From Asparagopsis taxiformis (taxonomy: Eukaryota; Rhodophyta; Florideophyceae; Bonnemaisoniales; Bonnemaisoniaceae), in the NCBI GenBank assembly GCA_030407315.1, contig JALQPE010002525.1, positions 1 through 54,619 on the forward strand: a stretch of 54,619 nt of DNA, read 5' to 3'. A model generated the notes under the pieces. The model did not search any database. It was not told where the DNA came from and was given only the letters and a program-made list of their open reading frames with translations. A program made the position numbers and the translations under genes. Shown here one piece after another: positions 20,737 through 32,909 of this stretch. Numbering within the stretch: position 1 is the first letter of the stretch; each line of letters begins with the position of its first letter.

Positions 20737-23650
20737 CGGAAATCGCACGCATCAAACAACATAAAGGCTACAGAAGACATCTCCACAAACAGCAAGTACA
20801 CAAGTCTCGACAGTCTGCCAGGTCGTCATGCTCCAACGAAATACGCATCCCCGCACTGAGCACAATGACATGCTCGACAGGTGACAAAATCAACTGTTAG
20901 ATATGAGGTGGTACAAATGAGGTTGAGGAGACATGTCATGCGAGATGTATGGGCTGCCTGCCAAAGACAATGCGCGATGACGGGTCATTCGGGTGTCGAC
21001 GTAGGCTGGATTTGGCATGGACTTTGTCGGAACATGGCCGGCGCACGACAGTGAATGAGGGCTGAAGTGGAGAGCGGTCTGCGCGATGATCGAGGTCGCG
21101 AGATAAGCATGTCGGCAGTGAGTGCGATTGAGAGTTGAAGTGTCTGTGAAAGCGTTTGAAAATATGAAAAATGAGTGCCAAATATTTAGGGAGATCGACA
21201 TTTGAGACACTGAGATCCACATATACACTACTGAATTACGGGAGAGTGTCGCATCGTTGAGTATCACACACGACGCTTCAGTCGGCCGTACGTACTTTCG
21301 TCTGATGTGACTAGAGTCACTGTTGGGTGCAGTCGATGTGTGAACAGCAGAGTTGTGGCATGGTCGGTGTCTTGGGCAGCGTACGTGTGCAATAGTCGAG
21401 CATGTTGACAGCAGATGTGTGACGCTGGCCAGCATGCAAAAAGTGTGCGCATCCATCTGCCCGTCGCGCAGCGCCCACAGCAACATGTGGTCTGCGGCGG
21501 TAGTAGGTGAGCAAGACGCTTGATGCATTTATTGCAACTACATCTGACGGCAGATGCCGATTGCGTCACGTGACTAGAATTGTTATGTGTGTTCTTGTGC
21601 GGATACATGCGTTTGGCAGTTTTTCCAGAGGCATCGTGTATTCCACGCTGCGCAATATGTTCCATCAGCGTATCGTTGGGCACATCCATCTGTGGGCTAA
21701 TTCAGTTCCACATGCGCTTCGCTCGCTCTTTTGTACTCTCAGCGCTGGTTGATATGCTTTGCGCAACATGATCTCAACACGTGCATTGTTGTTCCTCGAG
21801 AATGAATAGTTTATCCAGACTGCGTCGGCACCGTTGGTCTTCTTGGTACCTCATTCATGTACTACGAAGCATGATACTGAAATGTTATCCATGACCATGT
21901 TTATTGATAAAAGCTTCAGTGGGACAAGTAGTCTATAATTGGTCATCGGTTTCAGTGCGTCCCAAACTTCCACAACACTCCAGTTCCATGCTCGTATGGT
22001 CATCGGTACATACACACTACATGACCGTTTAATCTTCGACATCACCGCTCATCCACTCTGTAGACCCACATTCATATCGCTCCTACCCTCGCTGCTTCAC
22101 TTCCTCCCATCCAACTCGGTTGATCCAATGTTCCATTGCGGTAGAACATATCCGCGTACCCAACTGACCAGGTGCATTGGCGTGCTCCATCATCGCCCGG
22201 TACTCAGTTTAATATCTGTTGCAGACAACCCGTCCCCGAACCGTGAACACGTCCAATGTATTCTTCTTCCTCCCATCCCTAGCAATGCATTCAAGATGGG
22301 ATATGTGCTGCCCTCTCGCTCACTGCGCTCTTTCATGTGCAACGTGCGCGAGGGATGGATGTCAACATAAACTGTATCTACGTCGTGCCTGGATGCACCA
22401 ACTCATGCGATTCACCCTGTACGAACGCCGCCTCTGTTGCCTCATTGTGCAAGTGACAACCTGCACAGAACACCATGAACGAACGGAAACGATTTCTCAC
22501 TACGTACATCGTCATCTGTTGGAATACCCCTTCGAGTCCTACTGCGAAACAACCAAGCTGTCGCGACGCTCTCTTGGATATGCGCGATACGCAGCGATGA
22601 ACTGTGTTTCTGAACCGATCGGATGGTTGGCGGCATTGCGACCGTCTGCAGACTGTGCAACGCGCACGCAGGTATCGAACGCGAATTGTCGGGATGAATC
22701 AGTTGTGACTTGACCGCGACTGTGCGCGACGCTCGCTACGATGCAATCAAGTGTATGTACACAGTCGAAATGAGTATGATAGATCATCGATGATTTGAGA
22801 TCGACATGCGGATCAGAATTTTATGATTTCTGCAATTGCTGTCCCAACTGCCCGTCTCTATTTCGGAGCTCCATACTCTCTGACACCTCAGTTATCGATA
22901 GACTCCGCTCCACCGACGCCCTGCAAGTCCGTCAGCCATGGACGGGCGCGCGGATACATGAACCATTAGTGGACGCGATGCACGTTGGGTTGAGATTGGA
23001 CAAAACTATCCTGCCTCGATGATACCGGGCGATGCATTGTATTATTGATGCGGCACATTTGTTCGGCAGCGATGACACCGATGTTCACACTACCTGTGCG
23101 CAGTGCTGTGGCAGAGATTCCGGAAGGCAGTTGGGGTGTGTGTGAGGTCGCGATGGTGTTGCAGCGGGCGGTAGGAGATGTGGTTCGCATGGAATGCGAA
23201 TGTGGTGCGTATGCAAGTGGTACGTGTGAAATGAAGACGGCATAGGCTCCACTGTCGTGTCATCGCTATGCGTGGCATTGTAGAGCTGCAAGCGACTGCA
23301 TCCATATGTACATTTGATCGTTCCTGTATCGCGTCGCATCACACCGAGTGCATACTACCCATATATCGGGTGTGTGTCAATGGTGCTCATAAATGGCAGT
23401 TGGTACATTTGATGTAATTAGGTCGTGTCGGAGTGCGTGCGCCAGCTGTGCCACATGAACGATCCAGTTGTTTGGACCAGTGTGTGTTGAGTCATTGTGC
23501 GAGTACACGCGTTCGCCAGCTCGTGTACCGAAATGCTTGCAGCTGCATCATATATTCCACCAACTAATTGTTGCACACATTTCTACATTCTCTATTCGAC
23601 TCTTGTTCTACACGTGCACCACTGTCGTAAGCACTAGAGCTTATCCTCCC
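20737..23650 (+). other. Block A flank downstream of the TIR relic
   Basis: This flank matches the region downstream of intact G3 (to about 50940) and, up to about 22790, block B. An internal repeat lies about 1.9 kb apart: the phrase near 21630 (GTGTATTCCACGCTGCGC) returns in weaker form near 23545. I see no gene I can support; minus-strand frames such as 20890-21528 are not conserved in frame between copies. Confidence 0.5.
21565..21574. promoter_or_regulatory. Conserved GTCACGTGAC palindrome, block A
   Basis: This 10-bp palindrome with a CACGTG core, preceded by TTGC, is kept in all three duplicated blocks (also 26515-26524 and 48753-48762). CACGTG is the classical E-box/G-box bound by bHLH and bZIP factors. 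Function here is inferred. Confidence 0.3.
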
Positions 23651-24381
23651 GACTGAAAGAGTGGACTGGTCGAGGATGATTACAAGCCTCCAATCGGGGT
23701 TTTGTCACGATACGAAGATATTGGAGTGGACCGCGTGACGTCTTTGAATCCGGATTCGCATGCGACGCGTATTGTAGTGCACCACCTGCAGTGGCAATAG
23801 ACGTTGTTCTTGCGATGCATCCTCTTTTATTTGTTGGTACTACCAAGTGGCGTCACACTACTGGACCATTCGCAAGTCAGGATATCAAGAAAGCGCCGCG
23901 CCACAGCAAACTGTTCCCCTTCTGCAATTTTGCTACAAAACACGTGATGACAACCATGGAAACAAACCACATATTTCTGTGTTACACTATAAATAGTTTC
24001 CGGTTGCTCCCATTTTGTTGTGCCTGCGCAGAAACTACTGTAGAGGTGGCATGTCACCGGGTTACATGGGTATCCCAACATTCTGTAATAAACCAAATTT
24101 GAAATTTTTGATCACCTGCCTGTTGAGCGTTACATAATTGCTTCCGTTTCCGACTCCTATCTCATCAACAAACAATTGATCTGCAGTCGTCACATTAAAG
24201 CAGCTGCGAAATTGTTGACACAAAGGTTGTTATGCTATTTTGACCAGCAGTAGTGCTCAGATGATTGAGCATATGTGCTGATCCCGACTCATTCCTTCCC
24301 ATCCTCTGCATAAAAGACACGCTCAGACATGATTCAATCTCTGGTACCACCCCCGTCAACTCAAGACAGCTGGGCTTCTAA

Positions 24382-24621
24382 ATGAAACTCTTCAACTTCA
24401 TCATGTCCTGTTCACGTTCATCACCACGTGTACATTCACGCCCGCTCACCGTACCAGGTGCTCCTCGTGAATCAGTCTACCCTCCGATCTACTTTCCAGA
24501 TATGCCCATTCTCCAGCTCCCCCCGAGCGTCAATGAATGTGGCCCGGATGCTTGTGAGCAGTCTGCAACCTTTATGTCTCGCTTTCATACTTGGTTTCGT
24601 CGTGTCTTCTGCTACGCATGA
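24382..24621 (+). CDS. Hypothetical 79-aa protein, block B copy
   Basis: Same start, length and stop as the block A copy at 19432-19671, with I to V and R to H replacements and three silent changes. The TATA-like CATAAAAG upstream is kept (about 24310). Family unknown. Confidence 0.35.
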   Translation: MKLFNFIMSCSRSSPRVHSRPLTVPGAPRESVYPPIYFPDMPILQLPPSVNECGPDACEQSATFMSRFHTWFRRVFCYA

Positions 24622-25490
24622 TCTCGACTCAAATCGATGCAGTGTGCAATGTGCTCTTTTATGGCTTGTCTCCTATCATCTCGCGGCAAGTGTAGACTTC
24701 CCGCAGTACATGACGCTACTATCTTGCTTCCGTATAGTCGTTTTCTTGTTCCGTATTGATTCCCTCTTCGAACAGCTCATATAATTCGCTTCAGTTAGCA
24801 GAAGTGATTGCCAATCCCTGAAAAATGCCCAAACTTGTTGCCAATCTCACCCCTTCAAAGTGTCTCAGCAGTTGAACCACATATTCAGATTACCTCGAGT
24901 ATTAAATCTTCTCACATCTGGCCAATGCATTCACATAGATGTAATACGCGCGTCACGAAGGGGACCAATGGTGCCCACAAACTGAAACTAATTGTCCAGT
25001 CTTTCACGTAGAACCAGAGGACAGTGCATCTCGGCTGAGACCCAACTGGAGGATACTTCAGGCTCCTAACAACCCTCTCTTATCACACTTCAATACTCAA
25101 TCAAACCCCGTTCCCAATTGCACCAGAATCACAAGGGAGCTCGCCCATCTCACAAAATCACTTCATCCAAGAGCCCAGCTGTCGGCGCATCGGAGTCGCT
25201 AGTTCGTTGCATGCTTCGCAGAAGATATCTCCGAATTTTCGTCGTCATGGGTGTCTCAACACTAGGTGTGTACGCTCTTTAAGAAACGTTCAGACATTGA
25301 CCCCGTTCGGAAGCCTTTTCAGGCGCAAATACATACATATCAGCGGTTCTGCCGTTTCATCCAACATGTCACCGCTCATCTGTTTCACACAATAAAAAGC
25401 AGTATTTCGCACAAACTTGACATCCACTCGCAGAAGCACCGTGAGGAAATAATATAGCAAACATTGCAACAAGGCAAGGAAGTGTAAGTC

Positions 25491-25700
25491 GATGATCAAG
25501 GCTGTGCTGAGAGCGAAGATTGCAAATGTGACACTATTGCCGAAGTACGCGGAACGGGAATGAACGCTGAATGAGCTGATGCAGCTTCTTCTTGGTGCAG
25601 TTCCGTGCCAGCTGCCAGGGGGAGGTGGTCATTGCACCAGTGTTCTACTGGTTGGCATTGGATTACTGCAGAGATGAGGGTTCACTATCACATGGGAACG
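25491..25700 (+). pseudogene. TIR-domain relic in block B
   Basis: It aligns with the G3 TIR domain from GATGATCAAGG through GCGAAGATTGCA, CCGAAGTACGCGGAA, CTGAATGAGCTGATG and GTTCCGTGCCAG to CAGTGTTCTACTGG. It is slightly better preserved than the block A relic: the part matching the PEYAAR stretch is readable. Stops and indels remain, and the domain ends early. Confidence 0.7.
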
Positions 25701-27790
25701 ACTCGGAAATCACACGCATCAAACAACACAAAGGCTACAGAAAACATCTCCACAAACAGCAGGTGCTCAAGGCTCGAGAGTCCGCCCCGCCAGATCGTCA
25801 TGCTCCAACGTATTACGCATCCTGGCACTGGGCACAATGACATGCTGGACAGGTGACAAAATCAACTGTTAGATATGAGGTGGTACAAATGAGGTTGAGG
25901 AGACATGTCACGCGAGACGTATGGGCTGCCTGCCAAAGACAATGCGCGATTACGGGTCATTGGGGTGTCGACGCAGGCTGAATTTGACATGGACTGTGTC
26001 GGAACATGGCCGGCGCACGGCAGTGAACAAAGACTGAAGTGGAGAGCGGTTTGCGCGATGATCGAGGTCGCGAGATAAGCATGTCGGCGGTGAGTGCGAT
26101 TGGGGAGTTGAAGTGTCTGTGAAAGCGTTTGAAAATATGGAAAATGAGTGTGAAATATTTAGGGAGATCGACATTTGAGACACTGAGATCAACATATACA
26201 CTACTGAATTACGGGAGAGTGTCGCATCGTTGAGTATCACACACGACGCTTCACTCGGTCGTACATACTTCCAACAGATGTGACTAGCCTCTGCTCGGCG
26301 CAGTCGTTGAGTCAGCAACAGAGTTCAGGCGACGGTCGGGGTCCTGGGCAGCGCTCGTTTGCGATAGTTGAACATGTTGATAGCGTGCAAAAGTGTGCGC
26401 ATCCATCCACCCGTCGCGCAGCGTTCAAAGCAAAATGTGGTATGTGCCGGTAGTAGGTGAGCAAGGCGCTTGACGCATTTGTTGCAACTGCATCTGACGG
26501 CAGATGCCGATTGCGTCACGTGACCACAATTGTTATGTTGGTCGGTGTCATTGTGCCGATACATGCGTTTGTCAGCGTTTGTCAGCGTTTGCACTGCAAC
26601 ACTCGCTGGTGCATCGTGTATTCCACGCTACGCAATGCGTTTTATCAGCATATCGTTGGACACATCCTCCTGTGAACGAAAATAATTTTCTTCCACATGC
26701 GCTTCGCTCGCTCTTTTGTACTCTCAGCGCTGGCTCATATGGATTGCCCAGCATGATCTCAACACGTGCATCGTTGTTCCTCGAGAACGAATAGTTTATC
26801 CAGACTGCGTCAGCACCGTTGGTCTTCTTAGTACCTCATTCATGTACTACGAAGCATGATATTGAAATGTTATCCATGACCATGTTTATTGATAAAAGCT
26901 TAGTGGGACAAGTAGTCTATAATTGGTCATGGGTTTCAGTGCGTCCCAAACTTCCACACTACTCCAGTTCCGTGCTCGTATGGTCACCGGTACGTGCACA
27001 CTACATGACCGTTTCATCTTCGACATCATCGCTCATCCAGTCTGTAGACCCACATTCCCATCGCTCCTACCCTCGCTGCTTCATTTCCTCCCATCCAACT
27101 CGGTTGATCCAATGTTCCATTGCGGTAGAGCACATCCGCGTACCCAACTGTTCAGGTGCATTGGCGTTCTCCATCATGGCTCAATACTCAATTCAATATC
27201 TGTTCCGGACAACCCGTCCCCGAACCGTGGACACACTCAATGCATTCTTCTTCCTTCTCCCATCCCTAGCAATGTTTGAGAGATGGAGTGTGCGCAGCCC
27301 CCTCCCTCACTGCGCTCGTTCATGTGCAACGTGCGCGAGGGATGGTTGCCAACATAAACTGTCTCTACGTCGTACCTGCATGCACCAACTCATGCGATCC
27401 AGCCAATAGAAACGCCACTCCTACTGCCTCGGTGAGCACTTCACGTCTGCACAGAGCGCCATGAACGAAAGGAAATGTTCTTTCACTAAGTGCATCGTCA
27501 GCTATTCAAGCATCCCTTCCAGTCATACGGCGATACAACCAAGCTGTCGCGACGCTCTTTTGGATGTGCACGATACACAGCAATGAACTGCATTTCAAAG
27601 CAGATCAGGTTGTTGACCGCATCGCGATCAACCGCAGACTTTGCTATGCACACGCAGGTATCGAGTGCGATAGGTTGGCATGAATCGTTTGTGGCTTGAC
27701 TGCGATTGTTCGCGACGCTCGAGTTGGTCAAATACCAACAACCATGCCGACGTGTTGAGCTTGAAATGCGGACGGGAATTTGTAATTTTG
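25701..27790 (+). other. Block B flank downstream of the TIR relic
   Basis: Non-coding as far as I can see. It matches block A 20737-22790 and block C. It includes the conserved GTCACGTGAC at 26515-26524 and the phrase TTGATCCAATGTTCCATTGC near 27103, which is shared with A. Confidence 0.45.
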
Positions 27791-28199
27791 GCAATTGGAA
27801 ATGGGGCGCACGATGCAGATTAGATGTGGTCCGCGTGCGCTTCATCGACCTGTCTCCGGGCGCCGACGGGTAGAATCAGTTCAATTTCTCGTTTCCCTCC
27901 CACTATCGTGCTTGTATCATCAATTGTTCATAGATTATTCGGGCAGCTACCGGGAGCCGCATTGGTAAAAGCTGCTGCACGCGTTTGGGCTGAAGGACTA
28001 CATACCTCGCACCCACCCAAGGCATCATTACCGGATACAGTCTTTTGGCTGCGATTCAAGGGGATTTAGCGTGATCGGCAATGGCAGCGACATGTTTGCA
28101 ACAATCGCAACGTGACTACACACTCGGACGACTTGGCCTCAACTGTTCGCAATATCGCCAGAACGTGGCAATAAATTGAGGACAGCGTCAATTCATGTC
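27791..28199 (+). repeat. Distal upstream flank of G2, related to 35850-36970
   Basis: GGGGCGCACGATG, then GGATTAGAT-like sequence, TCTCCGGGCGC and ACATTTGCAAC-like phrases recur near 35850-35920 and 36810-36970. So the sequence upstream of G2 and that left of Copia-2, originally upstream of G3, derive from one ancestor. No gene is supported. Confidence 0.5.
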
Positions 28200-29087
28200 C
28201 CGCATCTGCCCGAGTTGAATGATTCAAATTAGATGAGTACACTATTCTATGCATCTGGCGATAGTGTACCCCATGGTACACTTTGTGCCATGCACCGTGA
28301 GGCAGTGTACACGAACCGTAGTCCCGGTGTACGTTTCGGATGATACATGGACGACTACCCGAATACATCCAATAGAAACATAGTATGTTCAATCTCTGCA
28401 AACAGGGTGCAGACACGTGGACGACTTCCGACACGTCATAATGGCCCTTCAGCATGAGTTGGAACCGAGATATTTTACGATACTCCCAGTTCTGCCTCTA
28501 ATTAATACGCCTCCTCCCTCTTATACAGATGTATACTCGGTGGCAGCAATGCGCTATCTCGTTCCCTGTCTCGCAACTTGCTGAGCAAACTGTTCCTATC
28601 AATCCATCTACTTCCGCTCCGTTACTTCGAGCAGCACACAACACTTGCATCAACTCCGCGCAGCCCAACACTGCACCGCACTAGCACCACATCACACATC
28701 GCACCACAACTCGGCTCACAACTCTTCCGCGTTCGTACCGTCCATACGCCAACCGCCCATTGCTTCCATCCTTCCTTGCCTCCCCGTTCGTGCCATTCAC
28801 CTCGCCAACTGACAATCTTCTCCCCACCAGCTGCCTCAACTATTTCTATCAATCCATCATTCTCTGCTCTTTTACTTCGCTCTCCAAACCATATTAGCAG
28901 GAATACCGCGTAACGCCGTACCTCAAATCATCTCAGCTTGCGCCACTTCTCGACTTGCAACTCTTTCCTTCTTGTACCATCCATACACCCAACGCCCACC
29001 ACCTCCATCTTTGCCTCTCCGTCCGTACAATTCAGCTTTCCGACTAACAATATTCTCTGTCTTCCCTCCGCACACATTTCTAGTACC
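28200..29087 (+). promoter_or_regulatory. Upstream region and pyrimidine-rich leader of G2
   Basis: It matches 42259-43159 upstream of G3. A cluster of GTGTAC motifs includes a hairpin with 8-bp arms (AGTGTACC and GGTACACT, 28263-28282). CCGTGAGGCAGTGTACACG is kept in both genes. TAATACGCCTCCTCCCTC near 28503 is also conserved. The 600 bp before the ATG are C- and T-rich and contain a tandem duplication with units of about 240 bp (GCTCACAACTCTTCCGCG near 28727, CTTGCAACTCTTTCC near 28957). Conservation upstream of two genes makes this the likely promoter and 5' untranslated leader; the transcription start is not known. Confidence 0.45.
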
Positions 29088-32000
29088 ATGGATCATTCCT
29101 TCTCTCGACCAGACCACTCTGTCCCCACCTCCGCCCGCCCCAACGCCATCCCTCCACCGTCCCATCCAGTCCCTACATCTGACCACGCCCATCAAACGAC
29201 TTCTGACCCTCCCGCCGTAGCTGATTCCCCGCCCACCGAGTCCCATCCACCTCCGCAACCCCCATCATCTCCCTCACTCCACCCAGTGTCCCACCCATCT
29301 CACCCGCTTCCCCACTCCACTCCCGCATTGTCTCCTGCCCAACCATCACGTACCCCACAGCCCGCCGTCTTCCACGTCCCCCGAAATTCCCGCCAGACTG
29401 TCCTAGACTTTTCCCGAAACTCCCGCACTCCAGAAAGCAAGGCCAAGCACGCCCTCCTGTCCGACAACCCAAACAATAACGCCATAGCTCTCGTCGGCAT
29501 GGGTGGCACAGGCAAAACTACTATCCTGTGCGCCCTCGGCAGACGTGTAGACGTTTGGCAACGGTTCCCGGACGGCGTGTGGTTCATTGAACTCGGTCAC
29601 GACGCCAAAGTGCAGAGGCTGTTGGACCAGCTGGAGCAGATTGTCACCGACGCATTCCCAGATTTCCTCCCCAAATTCGTTCAACTCACTGCAAAAGACA
29701 ACACTCATGTGAACATGATAGAGAAACTGGTTGACCTACTCGTTCCGAAGCGCTTTCTCCTCATCTTTGACGACTTGTGGGATCTCGATCCCACTGTCTA
29801 CAAGCTGGTAGACACAGCGTGCAAAGCTGTCCAGGAAATGGATGGAGGAAGTTGCAAGGTGCTGACGTCGACGAGGAATGAGGCGATAGGTCGTGTACCT
29901 ACGCATGATGTGTCAATTGGAGTGAGTCCTGCAGATGTGCGTAGGGAGACATGCATCGCAATTCTGTGCGGGTATGCTGGGATCGACTGTACCAGGCTTG
30001 CGTCGTGGTCATCGGGCAATCGTGATGCACTGGACAACATCATTGACCTATGTGCAGGACTACCACTGGCACTGTGTAGCTGGATCTGGGATGCAAGAAG
30101 TGAATGGTCGATGCACAGATGCGTGTGGGTCGAATGCCATTGTGCAATACTGGGAGAGTCTGAAGCGGAGTAGTGTTGAACTGCGTGATGCAGAGAGTGG
30201 GAGTAGGCATGTGGGGCTGGATGCAGCTATCCAGACGAGCTTGGGGTCGCTGGAGAGAGGGTGGAAGGGGAAGAGCATGGGGGTGGGGGAGATGTTTCGA
30301 TCGTTTTGCCTTGTGGAAAAGCAGATGTGTGTTCCATTGTGTGTGATCGAGAAGATATGGGGCGTAGAAGATGTGCTGGCAGGGTGAGGATGTTTTCGAG
30401 ACACAGTTTAGTATCACTGGATGAAGATGAGGGAGGGCTAGTGATGGGGATCCGACTCCATGATCTTGTTCACGATGTGTGTGTAGAAATGGCAGAGGGG
30501 AAGGAGGGAGTACGAGGGTGGCATTGTCGGGTCGTGGATGGATACCGGAGATCACTACGGACTAGTCAAGGGGTTGCTGAAGATCATGCATCGAATGAAG
30601 TAGGATCGAGTACCGAGAGTGAAGAAGAAGAATGGTGGAAACTGAAGGGGACAGAGAAGTACATGAGCGACAACGTGGTACGACACCTGCTCGGAGCTGG
30701 GCGGGTGAGTGCGACGCTCAAGTTGTTGACGGATTATCGATGGGTCGAGAAGATGAATAAGGATGAAGAGCGAGCACCGTTCCAGAAGGTCATCGGCGAG
30801 CTGGAACTGGTGCGAAGGCATTTGGAGGAAGAAGAGAAGACGGAAATTGGAAGAAGAATAGTCAGCGATTTGGATGTTGTAGCAAGAGTAATGGAGCGTT
30901 GCATGGCGCCGTATTGTATGAAGAATCGCAAAGAATGTACGTTTCAACTATTTGGGCGATTGCGCGATGTTGTGAGCGAGAGTGGGTTGGTAGAGCGAAT
31001 ATTGTGTAGTATTGAGAGATATGCGAAGCGGCCTTGGGCTCGTTGTGGGCCTGGAGTGTTGAGGAGTGGGAGAAGCTTGTTGCGACGTGTACTGGAGGTA
31101 GAGGACGAGGGAGAATGCATGTGTGTGAGTGGGGGAGGGGAAGAAGTGATTGTGGGAGGGCGGAGGGGGAAGATTTGGGTGTTGGATGGCCGAGATGGGA
31201 GGGTGAAGAGGACTCTAGTCGGAGACAACCGTAGTCATATCGTGGGTGTGTATTTCGACTGCATTTCGGGGTTGATGTACTCATGCGATAGAAGAGGACA
31301 AGTCACGATATGGAAAGGGGTGAAGAAGTTACAATCGATACAAGCTCAAGTAGAAGACTGGAAAGAGAAGATCGGTTGTATGCAAGTGTTACCGTCGTCG
31401 AAGAAAGTGGTTCTGGGAACAACTGAAGGACGACTACTGGTTCTAGATACAACGAGCGGGAGAGTAGTTCGAACTGTCGCCGCGCATTCTGATCGAGTGA
31501 CTTCGCTGGCAATGGGAGGAAGCGAAACTGTGATGGTGTCTGAGTCGTATGGAAGGATTCGTGCATGGAATACGGCAATCTTTGACGAAAGCGGCACTGT
31601 ATTCAAGGGGCTCAAAGGAATGGCGAAATGCGTAGCGTTAAGCGGTGATGGGAGGCTACTGGCCTCAGGGTCGTGGGAGGATAAAAACGTTCAGCTCTGG
31701 GACGTGCAGAGTGGCGAGCAACTATGGACATCGCCTCACGAGTACTTGGGACGAGCAGATTGCGTACTGTTCAGCGCCGATGGGCGTATGTTGTATTCTA
31801 TCCACAGGGGAGAAAAGAAGGTATGGCAGGTGATGAACGGTGGCCGTGACGTGTCACTGGCGTACACTTTCTCCTTTCCGTCGCCTTTTGATCTCCGATC
31901 GGTCGGTCTGGGAGATGGCCCCGAACTTTTCTTGTTGACGGCAAATCGAGTACAAGTTTGGGATGCGCGACCATCGGGCAGCAGTGACAATTCGGTCGAC

Positions 32001-32909
32001 ACATTTCTTCCGCACATGTGGAGATTTGGAGTTTCTGAGGATGGATTGACAATGTTGACGTGCAATATCGTGTCGAGACGGATGGAGATACGCAACGTGT
32101 GTGACGTGTCGGAGCGCATCGATCTCGTCATTTCCAGTTTCAAATTCCACCGGCGTAATCACGCGGAGGTTGGTTTTCCATATTCTCTGGCCGTATCAAA
32201 CACCCAGAAATTCGTTGCATACTCCTTTGACCGCCGTTGTGCTGTTTACATCGCCAACGCGCTGAACGGAAATGTCTTGCGTACTCTCTCTGATCTTGAG
32301 GAATGGGCGTTATCGTTAACACGCGATGAACAAGATGCCCGATCAATTTTGACCAGTTCCGGTCATTCGAGTAGCACGCCACGAGTTGGACCAATCCGAG
32401 GTGTTGGAATACTGTCGTTCAGTTCAGACAGTAATGTGATTTCAGCTTTCGCAGCCGCAAACTGGGACCCGAACCCGGACCCGAACCGATCTTACAGGTA
32501 TCTGACGACTGTCGAGACAAAGTCTGTGGCTTGGAATATATCGTCAGGAGAACCTACGGACGAAACACATCTGAACGGCGATATTACCGCAACGAGTAGC
32601 ACAGCTACCCCTCGCTTGGTCTGCAATGCGCAGTTTAACGGACAGTCCTTCTGTTTTCCACCAAATATCAAGTACGAACACGGCCAATCGTCATTCATTA
32701 TAGCCACTGTGGAGGATGGTGTGCGTGGAGCCCATTACGTCGCCAATACACGCCGATTACACATATCAACAGGGCAGGGGGGTATGTGCTATGTCGATCT
32801 AATCACTGACAACACCCAACTTCCGCCGCGCAATCCACCTCCTCTTCCACTTCTCCCCGAGCCTCTGCCATCCCCGTCAAAGAACCAAATCACAAATTCC
32901 GGACCTTAA
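29088..32909 (+). pseudogene. G2: NB-ARC-WD40 part of an NLR-like gene, frameshifted
   Basis: The ATG at 29088 (ACCATGG context) matches the G3 start. The frame runs through a Pro/Ser-rich tail, the P-loop GMGGTGKTTI, Walker B FDDLWD and the S-T-R motif. Compared with G3, 2 bp are missing near 30075 (within the GLPL region) and 1 bp near 30381. Together they restore the frame after about 305 bp. The central frame continues 30082-30387 and the last from about 30382 to TAA 32907-32909. The last part carries the LHD motif, the helical linker, the whole WD40 region and the Pro-rich linker. The TAA falls a few codons before the TIR domain. The long open WD40 stretch (over 800 codons) suggests recent inactivation or selection for a shortened product. 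Sequencing error at the two indels cannot be excluded. Confidence 0.8.

Larger units (their letters stand above)
18924..23650 (+). repeat. Duplicated block A
   Basis: Starting at TTGTTGGTACTGCCAAGTGG, this block repeats 4.9 kb further on as block B (from 23831). From about 20523 onward it also matches block C, the 3' end and downstream region of intact G3. The order is 5' part, TIR relic, then downstream flank. Conserved stretches contain frames on both strands, but indels shift them between copies. Confidence 0.7.
23831..27790 (+). repeat. Duplicated block B
   Basis: This is the second copy of block A, starting at TTGTTGGTACTACCAAGTGG and containing the same 79-codon frame, TIR relic and flank. 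Homology to A ends near 27790, where the sequence switches to one shared with 35850-36970. Confidence 0.7.

Noticed and set aside
20890..21528. 212-codon minus-strand frame in block A
   Set aside because: The matching sequence in blocks B and C is open in other frames and broken by indels. The conservation is of the duplicated DNA and not of this protein.
22219..22713. Plus-strand frames near 22219 (164 codons) and 26819 (196 codons)
   Set aside because: The copies are open in different frames for the same homologous sequence, so they are chance frames in a duplicated flank.
30075..30381. An intron in G2 covering the out-of-frame part
   Set aside because: The segment aligns with coding sequence of G3 throughout and differs only by small deletions. 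No splice-site gain is evident.
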